From Bacteroidales bacterium (GTDB taxonomy: Bacteria > Bacteroidota > Bacteroidia > Bacteroidales > WCHB1-69), in contig JAEEQE010000015.1 of NCBI GenBank assembly GCA_016285145.1, positions 1-58,997 on the forward strand: 58,997 nucleotides of DNA, written 5' to 3'. The notes under the pieces were generated by a model. That model saw only the letters and a list, made by a program, of their open reading frames with translations. It made no database searches and had not been told where the DNA came from. This document shows, piece after piece, positions 1 through 7,110 of the stretch (position 1 is the stretch's first letter; the number at the start of each line of letters is the position of its first letter). The translations under genes and the position numbers were made by a program.

Positions 1-374
1 CGGAGAATGCGGTCTTCCACGAGTTGTATGAGGAATGCAAACTGACAAAACTGACAGATATGGAAAAACAGGAGTACGAGAAAAGCATATTGGAGTACGA
101 GGACGTGAAGGAGGCCATGGCATACAACCGCCGGCTGGCGAAGGCGGAGGGTTTTGAGGATGGTTTTGAGAAAGGTATGGAGAAAGGAAGAAAGGAAGGA
201 ATAGAAGAGGGTATGGAAAAGGGTAGAGAGGAAGGCAGAGAAGAAGGCAGAGAAGATGCCCTTCTGCAAACCGCTAAGAACTTTTTGGAACTGGGCGTAC
301 CCCTTGCTGATGTGATTAAGGCAACTGGATTAAGTGAGGAACAAATCAATAAAGTGGTTTCACCTGAAGACTGA
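1..374 (+). CDS. C-terminal part of Rpn-family (PD-(D/E)XK) recombination-promoting nuclease/transposase
   Basis: The reading frame is open from the window edge, so the start lies upstream and only about 123 residues are seen. The visible part opens with ENAVFHELYEECKL, continues through a helical segment rich in E and K, and then shows the glycine-punctuated repeat (EKGxxEG/EEGMEKGREEG) and the ending LLQTAKNFLELGVPLADVI. This arrangement is typical of the C-terminal tail of Rpn/PDDEXK_2 proteins, which nick DNA and promote RecA-independent recombination. The nuclease core is outside the window, so catalytic residues cannot be checked. A 49-base run of this tail (172-220) recurs exactly at 24718-24766, in front of a truncated relative. 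The family call rests on the tail alone. Confidence 0.7.
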   Translation, partial: ENAVFHELYEECKLTKLTDMEKQEYEKSILEYEDVKEAMAYNRRLAKAEGFEDGFEKGMEKGRKEGIEEGMEKGREEGREEGREDALLQTAKNFLELGVPLADVIKATGLSEEQINKVVSPED

Positions 375-463
375 AAGGATGTGAAGGGCTATCTCGCCCG
401 CTCCGCGACAATTAACAATGTACAATTACAAAGTTGTGGATTCTATGTGTCGCTTTTTTGATG

Positions 464-940
464 TCAGACTGTTTCCCGCGCTTCTTTCCACAAGGCTTTC
501 AGCGACGGATAGGATAACTCCATCTTGGTGTCCACCTCGTTAATGGGCACCCATACGGCTTGGCTGATGTCTTCCTCGGCCTGCGGGATGAGCGACTGCT
601 TGGGGGCCTGCATGGCGAACCAGTGTGTCTCTTTCAGAATGGATTCGCCGCGCAGTTCGTATGTGTGGAAAGTGCTGGGTAGCGGTTCTCCGAGGGTGAT
701 AGCGTGTAATCCGGTCTCCTCCTGCACTTCCCGCAGGGCGGCCTCTGCCCATTGCTCGCCCTCTTCCACTTTTCCTTTTGGTAAATCCCACTTCCCAAGG
801 CGGAAAATCATCAGGATCTCGTTCGCCTCATTGCGCACGATGCCACCGGCGGCGTGGATGATATGGAAATCGCAGGCGAACTTTTCGAAATCTTCCTTGG
901 AGTGAATCTCTATGGGTTGGTCGTGATGAAATATTAACAT
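464..940 (-). CDS. Nudix hydrolase
   Basis: A 158-residue protein with a complete Nudix box: G56, E62, R70-E71, E74-E75, G77-L78 fit GX5EX7REUXEEXGU exactly. The acidic residues should bind Mg2+ for hydrolysis of a nucleoside diphosphate linked to another group. The substrate cannot be read from the sequence. There is no signal peptide, so it is cytoplasmic. It is the last gene of a minus-strand row (lipoprotein, M23 peptidase, FG-GAP protein, Nudix) and starts 35 bases after the FG-GAP gene. That gap has no obvious -7 element, so it may share the upstream transcript. Its role beside three envelope genes is unexplained and may be chance. Confidence 0.9.
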   Translation of the reverse strand: MLIFHHDQPIEIHSKEDFEKFACDFHIIHAAGGIVRNEANEILMIFRLGKWDLPKGKVEEGEQWAEAALREVQEETGLHAITLGEPLPSTFHTYELRGESILKETHWFAMQAPKQSLIPQAEEDISQAVWVPINEVDTKMELSYPSLKALWKEARETV

Positions 941-975
941 TGTTGTATAAATATAATAATGATTCAGGATTCTTG

Positions 976-3183
976 TTATTTTCCAGTTTTTACCACTTTT
1001 ATTTTTGTCGAATGATTGATTTCCAATATGTAGATGCCGTTTGGCAATGATTCCAGTCGAAGTGGGCTATCATGATTTTGGAGAAGCAGTTTGCCGAGTA
1101 AATCGTAAACGAGGACGCTTTCAACGGGAGTCTGTTCGCTGCGTATGTGCAGCAGGTTCCCGGTAGGGTTGGGATAGACACGGAAGGCAGGTGCGTGCTC
1201 CGACGGTACGCTTGCGTGGTGCATCACGGGTGTGCGCCCTTGGAAGTAGGCGGCTCCGCCGGCATAGTTGCCAACGATGATGTCAGGATGCTCATCGTCA
1301 TCCACCCGGGCGATGGCAGCTACCACGCGCCGTCCCTCCCGAAGATGTGACGCACAATATTGGCAGTCAGCATTTTCGCTTTCCCAAAGGGTGCCTTGGA
1401 CAGAAAAAGCGTCGGAAAGATGTCCGTCGAGGCCTTTGTAATAGAAGACGAGCCCCTGTTCGCTGCCGCAGAACAGTGTGGTCCCATTCAGTGAATCGCG
1501 ATAAAGGCATGGCACGCTGTATCCGTGGTATGATTGCTCGGCATTGCGCACGTCCACGCCGCCCAACGTGTCGGTTATCCGCTCGAAAACGGGCGTTGCG
1601 ATGGTGCCGATGTTCCGATAATAACTTAGAATCCCGCGCTGGTTGCCGATAATCAAATCGTTGCGTCCGTCACGGTCCAGGTCGAAGAAGGTGGGAGTGC
1701 TGAATTTACCTGCATCTATATTGTGATAGTTCTGGATAATATTGCCATCTCCGGTGACCAGTCGATGGTGCGGGACCAGCAGCAGCGTTCCCTCCTCCTG
1801 CCCGCAAAGCATGTCCGTTTGCCCGTCTCCGTCAAAGTCGCCGAAGGTCGGGTGAAGAGCCTTTAAATTCAGTTTTTTCAATTTCCCAAAGTCCGAGTCC
1901 TGCAATTGGAACGCCGGTTGCTGGGCGGTGCCGGCATTTCGATAATATTGTATGGAGGAGGAGAAAAAAGAGGTCAGAAATCCATTGACCAGATGCGAAC
2001 TGTCGTAACTTCCGTAGTTGGCGAGGAACAGGTCTTGCAGACCGTCTCCGTTCCAGTCGTACAGCACAGGATGACATCCGCTGCCCGCGTCAAGCATCTC
2101 TTCTTGCAGAAAAGCCGTGTTGGTTAGCAGATATTGTTGCAGTAAAGTGTCGTAGTCGTATCGCCATACGCTGTTGAGGTCCCGTGATTTGATTAGCGAA
2201 GGGTCGGAGGGCGAAACCAGTAGGGTGGGGTGATCCTGGTCCGGCAGATGGATGAGCGAAGGTGCCGGCATGGAGTATAGGTGTACAGGATTGCCCGAAG
2301 GATATGCGGTGTCTTGCTCGGTCATGCGCGCATCTTGCATGGTGCCGTGGTTGTACAGCAGAATCAGATTCGGATAGTCCACATCCCCGATGAGGATGTC
2401 TGGAAGTCCGTTGTGGTCGAAATCGTGCAGAAGCATGGAAGAACCGGTGTGGCGCGTGTGCCCGTCGTCGCCCTTGCTGCCGCAGTCGGAGTTCAGAGTG
2501 ATGGCGTTGTTGTCGGCAGCCTCTTCGAAATGCCCCCAACATTCGGATTCCAGATGGAAGTCAAACACTTCGGAATTGTTACTGTAATTGCGCAACTGAT
2601 GCACATATTTGCCTAAAACCCAGAAATTCAGGATGTCTATATGTCCATCACCATCAATGTCATCGATTACGAGATAGTCGTCCGGCGAGGCGTAGATGTT
2701 CACATATCCGTTATAGTAAAAAGCAGTTAGCTGTTCGGTTACGGGATGGAAGGACAGGGCGGTGTCGGAGGTGTTCCGGAACACGCGGATGCCGGCCAGT
2801 CCGTAGGTGAAGATGTCGGCTTGGCCGTCACCGTCATAGTCCTTGAGGATGACCCAGTCGTGTAGGTCGGGGAAACGGGAGATGTATTCGGGGGCATACA
2901 TGTAATGGTTGTTGCGGCGCAGGAAGGGGAGAATGCGGTTGCCGTGTTTCTCAAAGGCGAACAAGTCGTTCACCCCGTCCAAGTCGAGGTCTATTTCGGA
3001 GAAACGCACGCCATTGATGCCGCCGGTCCATGGCAGTTCCAGCGTATGGCCCGAACGGGACACGGGGATGTCCTGGTTGCGGAAGAAACTGTAATCCTCG
3101 GTGATGTTTTGCGCCCGAAGGAGGCATGCAAAGCATGTGAAAGCCAGAAAGATGGCAGGCTTGAAAAGACTGTGCGGATTCAT
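976..3183 (-). CDS. Secreted FG-GAP/VCBS repeat protein with T9SS type A sorting domain
   Basis: 735 residues with an N-terminal signal peptide (hydrophobic stretch about 8-24 ending LLRAQ). The body holds at least seven calcium-loop motifs of the DxDxDGxxD type, such as DLDLDGVNDLF, DYDGDGQADIF, DFDGDGQTDML and DLDRDGRNDLI. This predicts an FG-GAP/VCBS beta-propeller that binds Ca2+. The last about 75 residues start with VYPNPTGN and end in a basic tail, the type A C-terminal domain recognised by the type IX secretion system, so the protein is probably exported and anchored at the surface. No enzymatic domain is seen. It starts 9 bases after the M23 peptidase gene, suggesting co-translation. 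Confidence 0.88.
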   Translation of the reverse strand: MNPHSLFKPAIFLAFTCFACLLRAQNITEDYSFFRNQDIPVSRSGHTLELPWTGGINGVRFSEIDLDLDGVNDLFAFEKHGNRILPFLRRNNHYMYAPEYISRFPDLHDWVILKDYDGDGQADIFTYGLAGIRVFRNTSDTALSFHPVTEQLTAFYYNGYVNIYASPDDYLVIDDIDGDGHIDILNFWVLGKYVHQLRNYSNNSEVFDFHLESECWGHFEEAADNNAITLNSDCGSKGDDGHTRHTGSSMLLHDFDHNGLPDILIGDVDYPNLILLYNHGTMQDARMTEQDTAYPSGNPVHLYSMPAPSLIHLPDQDHPTLLVSPSDPSLIKSRDLNSVWRYDYDTLLQQYLLTNTAFLQEEMLDAGSGCHPVLYDWNGDGLQDLFLANYGSYDSSHLVNGFLTSFFSSSIQYYRNAGTAQQPAFQLQDSDFGKLKKLNLKALHPTFGDFDGDGQTDMLCGQEEGTLLLVPHHRLVTGDGNIIQNYHNIDAGKFSTPTFFDLDRDGRNDLIIGNQRGILSYYRNIGTIATPVFERITDTLGGVDVRNAEQSYHGYSVPCLYRDSLNGTTLFCGSEQGLVFYYKGLDGHLSDAFSVQGTLWESENADCQYCASHLREGRRVVAAIARVDDDEHPDIIVGNYAGGAAYFQGRTPVMHHASVPSEHAPAFRVYPNPTGNLLHIRSEQTPVESVLVYDLLGKLLLQNHDSPLRLESLPNGIYILEINHSTKIKVVKTGK

Positions 3184-3192
3184 GGCAGCGGG

Positions 3193-4146
3193 TTATCGGA
3201 CGCGCAGGCGCTGTCCCTCGCGGATGAAATCGCTCCTCAGGTGGTTCAGTTTTTTGATCTTGGAGACAGAAGTATGGTATTTCTGGGCGATTCTGCCTAA
3301 GTTGTCACCCTTGCGGACCTTGTAATACTGTGCGCTGGTCTGGGCTTTCTGCTGTGCGGCGGCCTTCTGCTCCTCGGTAGGCGGATTCGGGGTGGAAACA
3401 CTGTACCCGGACACGTATAGGGTGTCGAATCTCAGCTTGAAGTTGTCAAAGTCCACCAGCCGGTTGGGATTGAAGTCGTTGCCAAGGTAGCGGATTTCGA
3501 AGTGGAGGTGCGAGCCATAGGAGCGGCCGGTGTTGCCGCCGAGGCCGATGATGTCGCCCGCCTTGACAATCTGGCCCGGATTGACGAGCCTGCGTGACAG
3601 GTGGGCATAGTAGGTTTCTAAGCCGTTGTCGTGGCGGATGACGATGAGGTTGCCGTAGCCGCCGGTGTTGCTGCCTTTCGAGATGCGCACCATGCCGTCC
3701 CAGGCGGCGGCCACGGGCGTGCCAGTGGGATAGCCCAAGTCCACGCCGCGGTGCATGCGCTTGTGCCGCCAACCGTAGTTGGAGGTGATCCGGTAGTTGG
3801 CGGGATGGTGGTAGCCCCGCAGGTCTATCGTGTCGCGGGGGGCGGAACCCACATGCTTGTAGTGGATGCGGATGATGTCGAAATTCTGGTACAGGTTGTA
3901 GCCCGGCATCCAGTTGAAATAGGTGAACAGCATCCCGTCACCATGGTCCACGTTGTCGAAAAGATCGGAATCCTCGTCGATGCCGAGAAGGTTCCCCAAG
4001 GAGTCTTCGGGAACGGCATTCTCCATGCGGGCCGTGTCGTTGACGACATTGAACTGGAGGTGGTCATCCTGGGCCGACAGCCGTGGAATCAGGATGACAG
4101 AAAACAATACAAATAGTACTATATGAATAGTATAGCGGTTGTTCAT
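3193..4146 (-). CDS. M23-family metallopeptidase with C-terminal LysM domain
   Basis: The start is placed at 4146 (MNNRYTIH...), 6 codons inside the longest frame, so that the signal peptide begins properly; 317 residues. The LytM/M23 zinc site is complete: H-x3-D in HRGVDLGYP (about residues 132-136) and H-x-H in HLHFE (about 213-215). The C-terminal about 45 residues, YYKVRKGDNLGRIAQKYHT, are a LysM peptidoglycan-binding module. The protein should be a periplasmic peptidoglycan endopeptidase or, as in some NlpD/EnvC relatives, a regulator of amidases; all metal ligands are present, which favours the enzyme. A small lipoprotein gene lies 24 bases upstream and the T9SS FG-GAP gene 9 bases downstream. 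Confidence 0.92.
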   Translation of the reverse strand: MNNRYTIHIVLFVLFSVILIPRLSAQDDHLQFNVVNDTARMENAVPEDSLGNLLGIDEDSDLFDNVDHGDGMLFTYFNWMPGYNLYQNFDIIRIHYKHVGSAPRDTIDLRGYHHPANYRITSNYGWRHKRMHRGVDLGYPTGTPVAAAWDGMVRISKGSNTGGYGNLIVIRHDNGLETYYAHLSRRLVNPGQIVKAGDIIGLGGNTGRSYGSHLHFEIRYLGNDFNPNRLVDFDNFKLRFDTLYVSGYSVSTPNPPTEEQKAAAQQKAQTSAQYYKVRKGDNLGRIAQKYHTSVSKIKKLNHLRSDFIREGQRLRVR

Positions 4147-4170
4147 AGGTGATAAATAAAACAAGATCGG

Positions 4171-4392
4171 TTAGCGGTTGTGGCTTTTATGGGTGTTATG
4201 CTTCTTGATGTAGTACGTGGTAGTCTGCGATGTGGTGTGGTTCCAGTTGGGCTGGTGGCGCGTCCGTTTCTTGGAATAGGACACATTGGATTTGGTGTTA
4301 TTGCGCGAACTTCCGCAAGAGGAAAGAGCGCACAAACAGACAATACATAAAAAGATAACTATAAGGTGGAAAAAAAAATTCTTCTTGCCCAT
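4171..4392 (-). CDS. Small hypothetical lipoprotein
   Basis: 73 residues. A hydrophobic N-terminus (about 5-22) is followed by the lipobox LSSC, so the mature chain of about 48 residues should be lipid-anchored through Cys. The mature part is rich in S, T, N, K and H, with no recognisable domain and low complexity. It is the first gene of the minus-strand row that continues with the M23/LysM peptidase 24 bases on. A TATATTTG -7 element lies 20 bases before the start. I do not recognise the family. Position suggests an envelope role linked to the peptidase, but that is inference. Confidence 0.6.
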   Translation of the reverse strand: MGKKNFFFHLIVIFLCIVCLCALSSCGSSRNNTKSNVSYSKKRTRHQPNWNHTTSQTTTYYIKKHNTHKSHNR

Positions 4393-4412
4393 TGCTTCAA
4401 ATTTTAAGGCGG

Positions 4413-4420
4413 CAAATATA
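4413..4420 (-). promoter_or_regulatory. -7 promoter element for the 4392-464 operon
   Basis: On the minus strand the sequence reads TATATTTG, matching the Bacteroidetes -7 consensus TAnnTTTG, 20 bases before the lipoprotein start codon. The region upstream is AT-rich. It probably drives the four-gene row. Confidence 0.6.
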
Positions 4421-4574
4421 CAATATTTTCCATAAATAATTTCCTTTTTAACGATTTTTGTGAGACTGATGTTGTGCTGTTCTTATATAAAATATTGAGT
4501 GATAATATTCTATGAAGATGTTTCGTGTCTTTTGTCTTGGCACCCTTTCTTTTGAATCCAGTTTCCTTTTTCAC

Positions 4575-4582
4575 TATCTTTG
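4575..4582 (+). promoter_or_regulatory. -7 promoter element for recQ
   Basis: TATCTTTG lies 10 bases before the recQ ATG at 4593. Transcription would begin only a few bases before the start codon, giving a nearly leaderless mRNA. This also argues for the 4593 start over the upstream in-frame ATG at 4512. Confidence 0.65.
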
Positions 4583-4592
4583 CCGCCGTGAT

Positions 4593-6482
4593 ATGAACAA
4601 CGACACTTCACAGCGGATTCATCAGATATTGAAAACGTACTGGGGGTACGACAGGTTCCGTCCCATGCAGGAGGATATTGTCCTCTCGGTGCTTGAGGGG
4701 CGCGACACGCTGGCGCTGCTGCCCACCGGCGGCGGCAAGTCCGTCTGTTTCCAGGTGCCGGCCATCGCCTTGGGCGGCCTCTGCCTTGTTGTATCCCCGT
4801 TGATTGCCCTTATGAAGGACCAAGTGGCGCATCTGCAGGAACGGGGCATCAAAGCGGTGGCCATCTATTCGGGAATGAACGGCAGCAAAATCGAGGACGC
4901 CCTCTCCGCCGCCCTGTTCGACCCGGACTGTCGCTTCCTGTATGTGTCGCCAGAACGCCTGATGACCAATACCTTCCGCCAGAACTTCGCCCGTATGCCG
5001 ATCCGGATGATTGCGGTGGACGAGGCGCACTGCATCTCCCAGTGGGGTTACGATTTCCGCCCGCCTTATCTGGAAATCGCCCAGATCCGCCAATATTTCT
5101 CCAAGGTTCCGGTGCTGGCCCTGACAGCCACCGCCACCCCCGAGGTGGTCAGCGACATCCAGATGAGGTTGGGGTTCCCTTCCGAGAATGTGTTTCGAAA
5201 GAGTTTCAAAAGGGAAAATCTCACCTATTTTGTAGTGGAGGAAGAGGACAAGTACGGTCGTCTTTTGCGTATTGCCAACCGCTATCCGGGCACGGGCATC
5301 GTGTATGTGCGCAACCGCCGCAAGACGGTCGAGGTGGCGGAGTTCCTTACGAAGCACGGTGTCCCCGCCGAATGCTATCATGCCGGTATGGATGCCAAAG
5401 TGCGTGACGAGCGGCAGAACGACTGGATGGCCGGCCGGATTCGCGTGATGGTGGCCACCAATGCCTTCGGCATGGGCATTGACAAGCCTGATGTGCGCTT
5501 TGTCGCCCATCTGGATCTTCCCGACACGTTGGAAGCCTACTTCCAGGAGGCAGGGCGCGGCGGGCGTGACGGCCTTTCCTCGGTGGCCGTGCTGTTGTAT
5601 GATGAGTATGACCTGCGCCAGCTCAAGCGCAACTTCACGCTGGCGTTTCCGCCTTTGGAAAAGGTTCGGGAGGTGTATCGCCAGTTGTGCCAGCACTATT
5701 ATATCAAGATAGGAGGGGGACAGAATACGCTGCATCCTTTCAACCTTGCCGAACGGGCGCATGATATGAAGATGGATGTGGTGCAGTATTTCAACGCTTT
5801 GCAACTTCTGGAGAAAGCCGGCGTGATTGTGCTGTCGGAGCATTTGCGGGAGAAATCCCAGATCCGATTCAACTATGAGGGCGACCGGCTGCTCCACTAT
5901 GAAGATTCCCATGAAGAGGATGCGGATTTCATAAGGCTGCTGCTGCGTTCCTATGAGGGGGTCTTCTCCCGTTTCGCCAACATTGACGAGCACCAGCTGG
6001 CGCAAAGATGTTCCCTGACCGATGAAGAGGTGGTGGAGCGGTTGCATCGTTTGTGCAAGGCGGGGGTGCTGACGTACCATCCGCAAAGTACTGTGCCGCT
6101 GCTGGTGTTTGTGCAAGACCGCATTGATGAGCGCTACCTCTATTTCGAACCGCAGGTGTATTCCGAAAGGAAACGGAAGGCGGAAGAACGGATGCTGGCG
6201 GTGAAGCATTACGTGACATCCTCGAACATCTGCCGCAGCCAACTGCTGCTGAGCTACTTCGGGGAGACGGACAGTACCCCATGCGGCGGGTGCGACGTGT
6301 GCCTGCGCAGGAAAAAGTTCGCCGCACCCGCCGCGACGGATACCATCGCTGCTCGTGTCCGCGAGCTCGTCGCTGCCGGCATCACCGACAGGAAACAGCT
6401 TTTCGAGACGCTGGCTATTGAGTTCGATGAGGGTGAGGTGGCTGAAACCCTGCGCCGTATGGCCGATGCCGGAATGCTGTGA
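4593..6482 (+). CDS. recQ: ATP-dependent DNA helicase RecQ
   Basis: 629 residues from the ATG at 4593. The upstream in-frame ATG at 4512 would lie before the promoter and adds a non-conserved stretch. Superfamily 2 helicase motifs are clear: Walker A LPTGGGKS (43-50), the DEAH box in VDEAHCISQWGYDFRP (DEAH 143-146), the RecQ aromatic loop around it, and motif VI in FQEAGRGGRDG. A zinc-binding RQC region follows near 550-590 (C-x-x-C pairs in PCGGCDVC). I see no separate HRDC domain; the end after the zinc region is short. RecQ unwinds DNA 3'-5' during recombination repair. It stands alone between a divergent operon and exported proteins. Confidence 0.95.
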   Translation: MNNDTSQRIHQILKTYWGYDRFRPMQEDIVLSVLEGRDTLALLPTGGGKSVCFQVPAIALGGLCLVVSPLIALMKDQVAHLQERGIKAVAIYSGMNGSKIEDALSAALFDPDCRFLYVSPERLMTNTFRQNFARMPIRMIAVDEAHCISQWGYDFRPPYLEIAQIRQYFSKVPVLALTATATPEVVSDIQMRLGFPSENVFRKSFKRENLTYFVVEEEDKYGRLLRIANRYPGTGIVYVRNRRKTVEVAEFLTKHGVPAECYHAGMDAKVRDERQNDWMAGRIRVMVATNAFGMGIDKPDVRFVAHLDLPDTLEAYFQEAGRGGRDGLSSVAVLLYDEYDLRQLKRNFTLAFPPLEKVREVYRQLCQHYYIKIGGGQNTLHPFNLAERAHDMKMDVVQYFNALQLLEKAGVIVLSEHLREKSQIRFNYEGDRLLHYEDSHEEDADFIRLLLRSYEGVFSRFANIDEHQLAQRCSLTDEEVVERLHRLCKAGVLTYHPQSTVPLLVFVQDRIDERYLYFEPQVYSERKRKAEERMLAVKHYVTSSNICRSQLLLSYFGETDSTPCGGCDVCLRRKKFAAPAATDTIAARVRELVAAGITDRKQLFETLAIEFDEGEVAETLRRMADAGML

Positions 6483-6611
6483 GACACCTCCTTTTTAAGT
6501 GTTTCGTACTGGAATATTTTTATGAAAGAAGTTGTAACAAATGCAATCTTTTTTACGACTCTATTGTTGAAAAAAGAAACGGGAAGCGTATAGGTTATAA
6601 CGATATTTTAT

Positions 6612-6619
6612 TATTTTTG
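6612..6619 (+). promoter_or_regulatory. -7 promoter element for 6646 gene
   Basis: TATTTTTG followed by C, 26 bases before the ATG at 6646. It fits the Bacteroidetes -7 consensus and would drive the small exported protein and perhaps the T9SS protein behind it. Confidence 0.6.
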
Positions 6620-6645
6620 CACGTTTTACAAATTATATTTATAAT

Positions 6646-7092
6646 ATGAAAAAAATCTTTCTTACACTTGGTGTAATTTTTTGTGTGTTAACAAATTTCG
6701 CGCAATATCAGAAATCCGATCTGGTGTTGAACCAGGACTTGTACAAGCACTATTCTCAGACTGAAATTGAGCAGATGTACCAACAGGATTTCGTCCAGTT
6801 GTTCAAATTGAATTTCATGATGAGCAATTTCGCCATGTTCGGGGCAAAACATCCGGGCGGGAACACGCAGGATATGGGTTACCTCGAGAAATACGCCAAG
6901 CCGGGTGTCACCGTTGATGAGGCTGAGATTATCCGCACGGGCCGCATCGACCCGCTCGATTTCGACCTGCCGCAGGATGAGAACCGCATCAACCTCTTTA
7001 CGCTGCACAAGGCCGGCTATTACATTTTTGTCGCATCCCGTCAGGATTACAACCGTGTGCTGGAGGCCAACTTGAACCAATATGCTTATTAA
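6646..7092 (+). CDS. Small exported protein, paralogue of the protein at 10084
   Basis: 148 residues with a signal peptide (MKKIFLTLGVIFCVLTNFAQ). No named domain is recognised. It clearly resembles the protein at 10084-10548: both share LYKH near the N-terminus, an N-F-x-M stretch after about 35 residues, a D-F-D-L-x-Q-D motif in the centre, and an ending pattern of aromatic-V-x-S-[RK]-Q-[DN] and N. The two copies bracket the T9SS type B protein (18 bases downstream of this one). Shared transcript with that protein is likely. A function as partner, chaperone or surface cofactor of the large protein is only inference from position. Confidence 0.75.
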   Translation: MKKIFLTLGVIFCVLTNFAQYQKSDLVLNQDLYKHYSQTEIEQMYQQDFVQLFKLNFMMSNFAMFGAKHPGGNTQDMGYLEKYAKPGVTVDEAEIIRTGRIDPLDFDLPQDENRINLFTLHKAGYYIFVASRQDYNRVLEANLNQYAY

Positions 7093-7110
7093 TCATTAAA
7101 AACATATCCG

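Noticed and set aside
4608-6242. Long minus-strand open frame (544 codons) opposite recQ
   Set aside because: It is antisense to a gene with all RecQ motifs, has no promoter, and its His/Gln-rich composition is what the reverse of a GC-rich gene gives.
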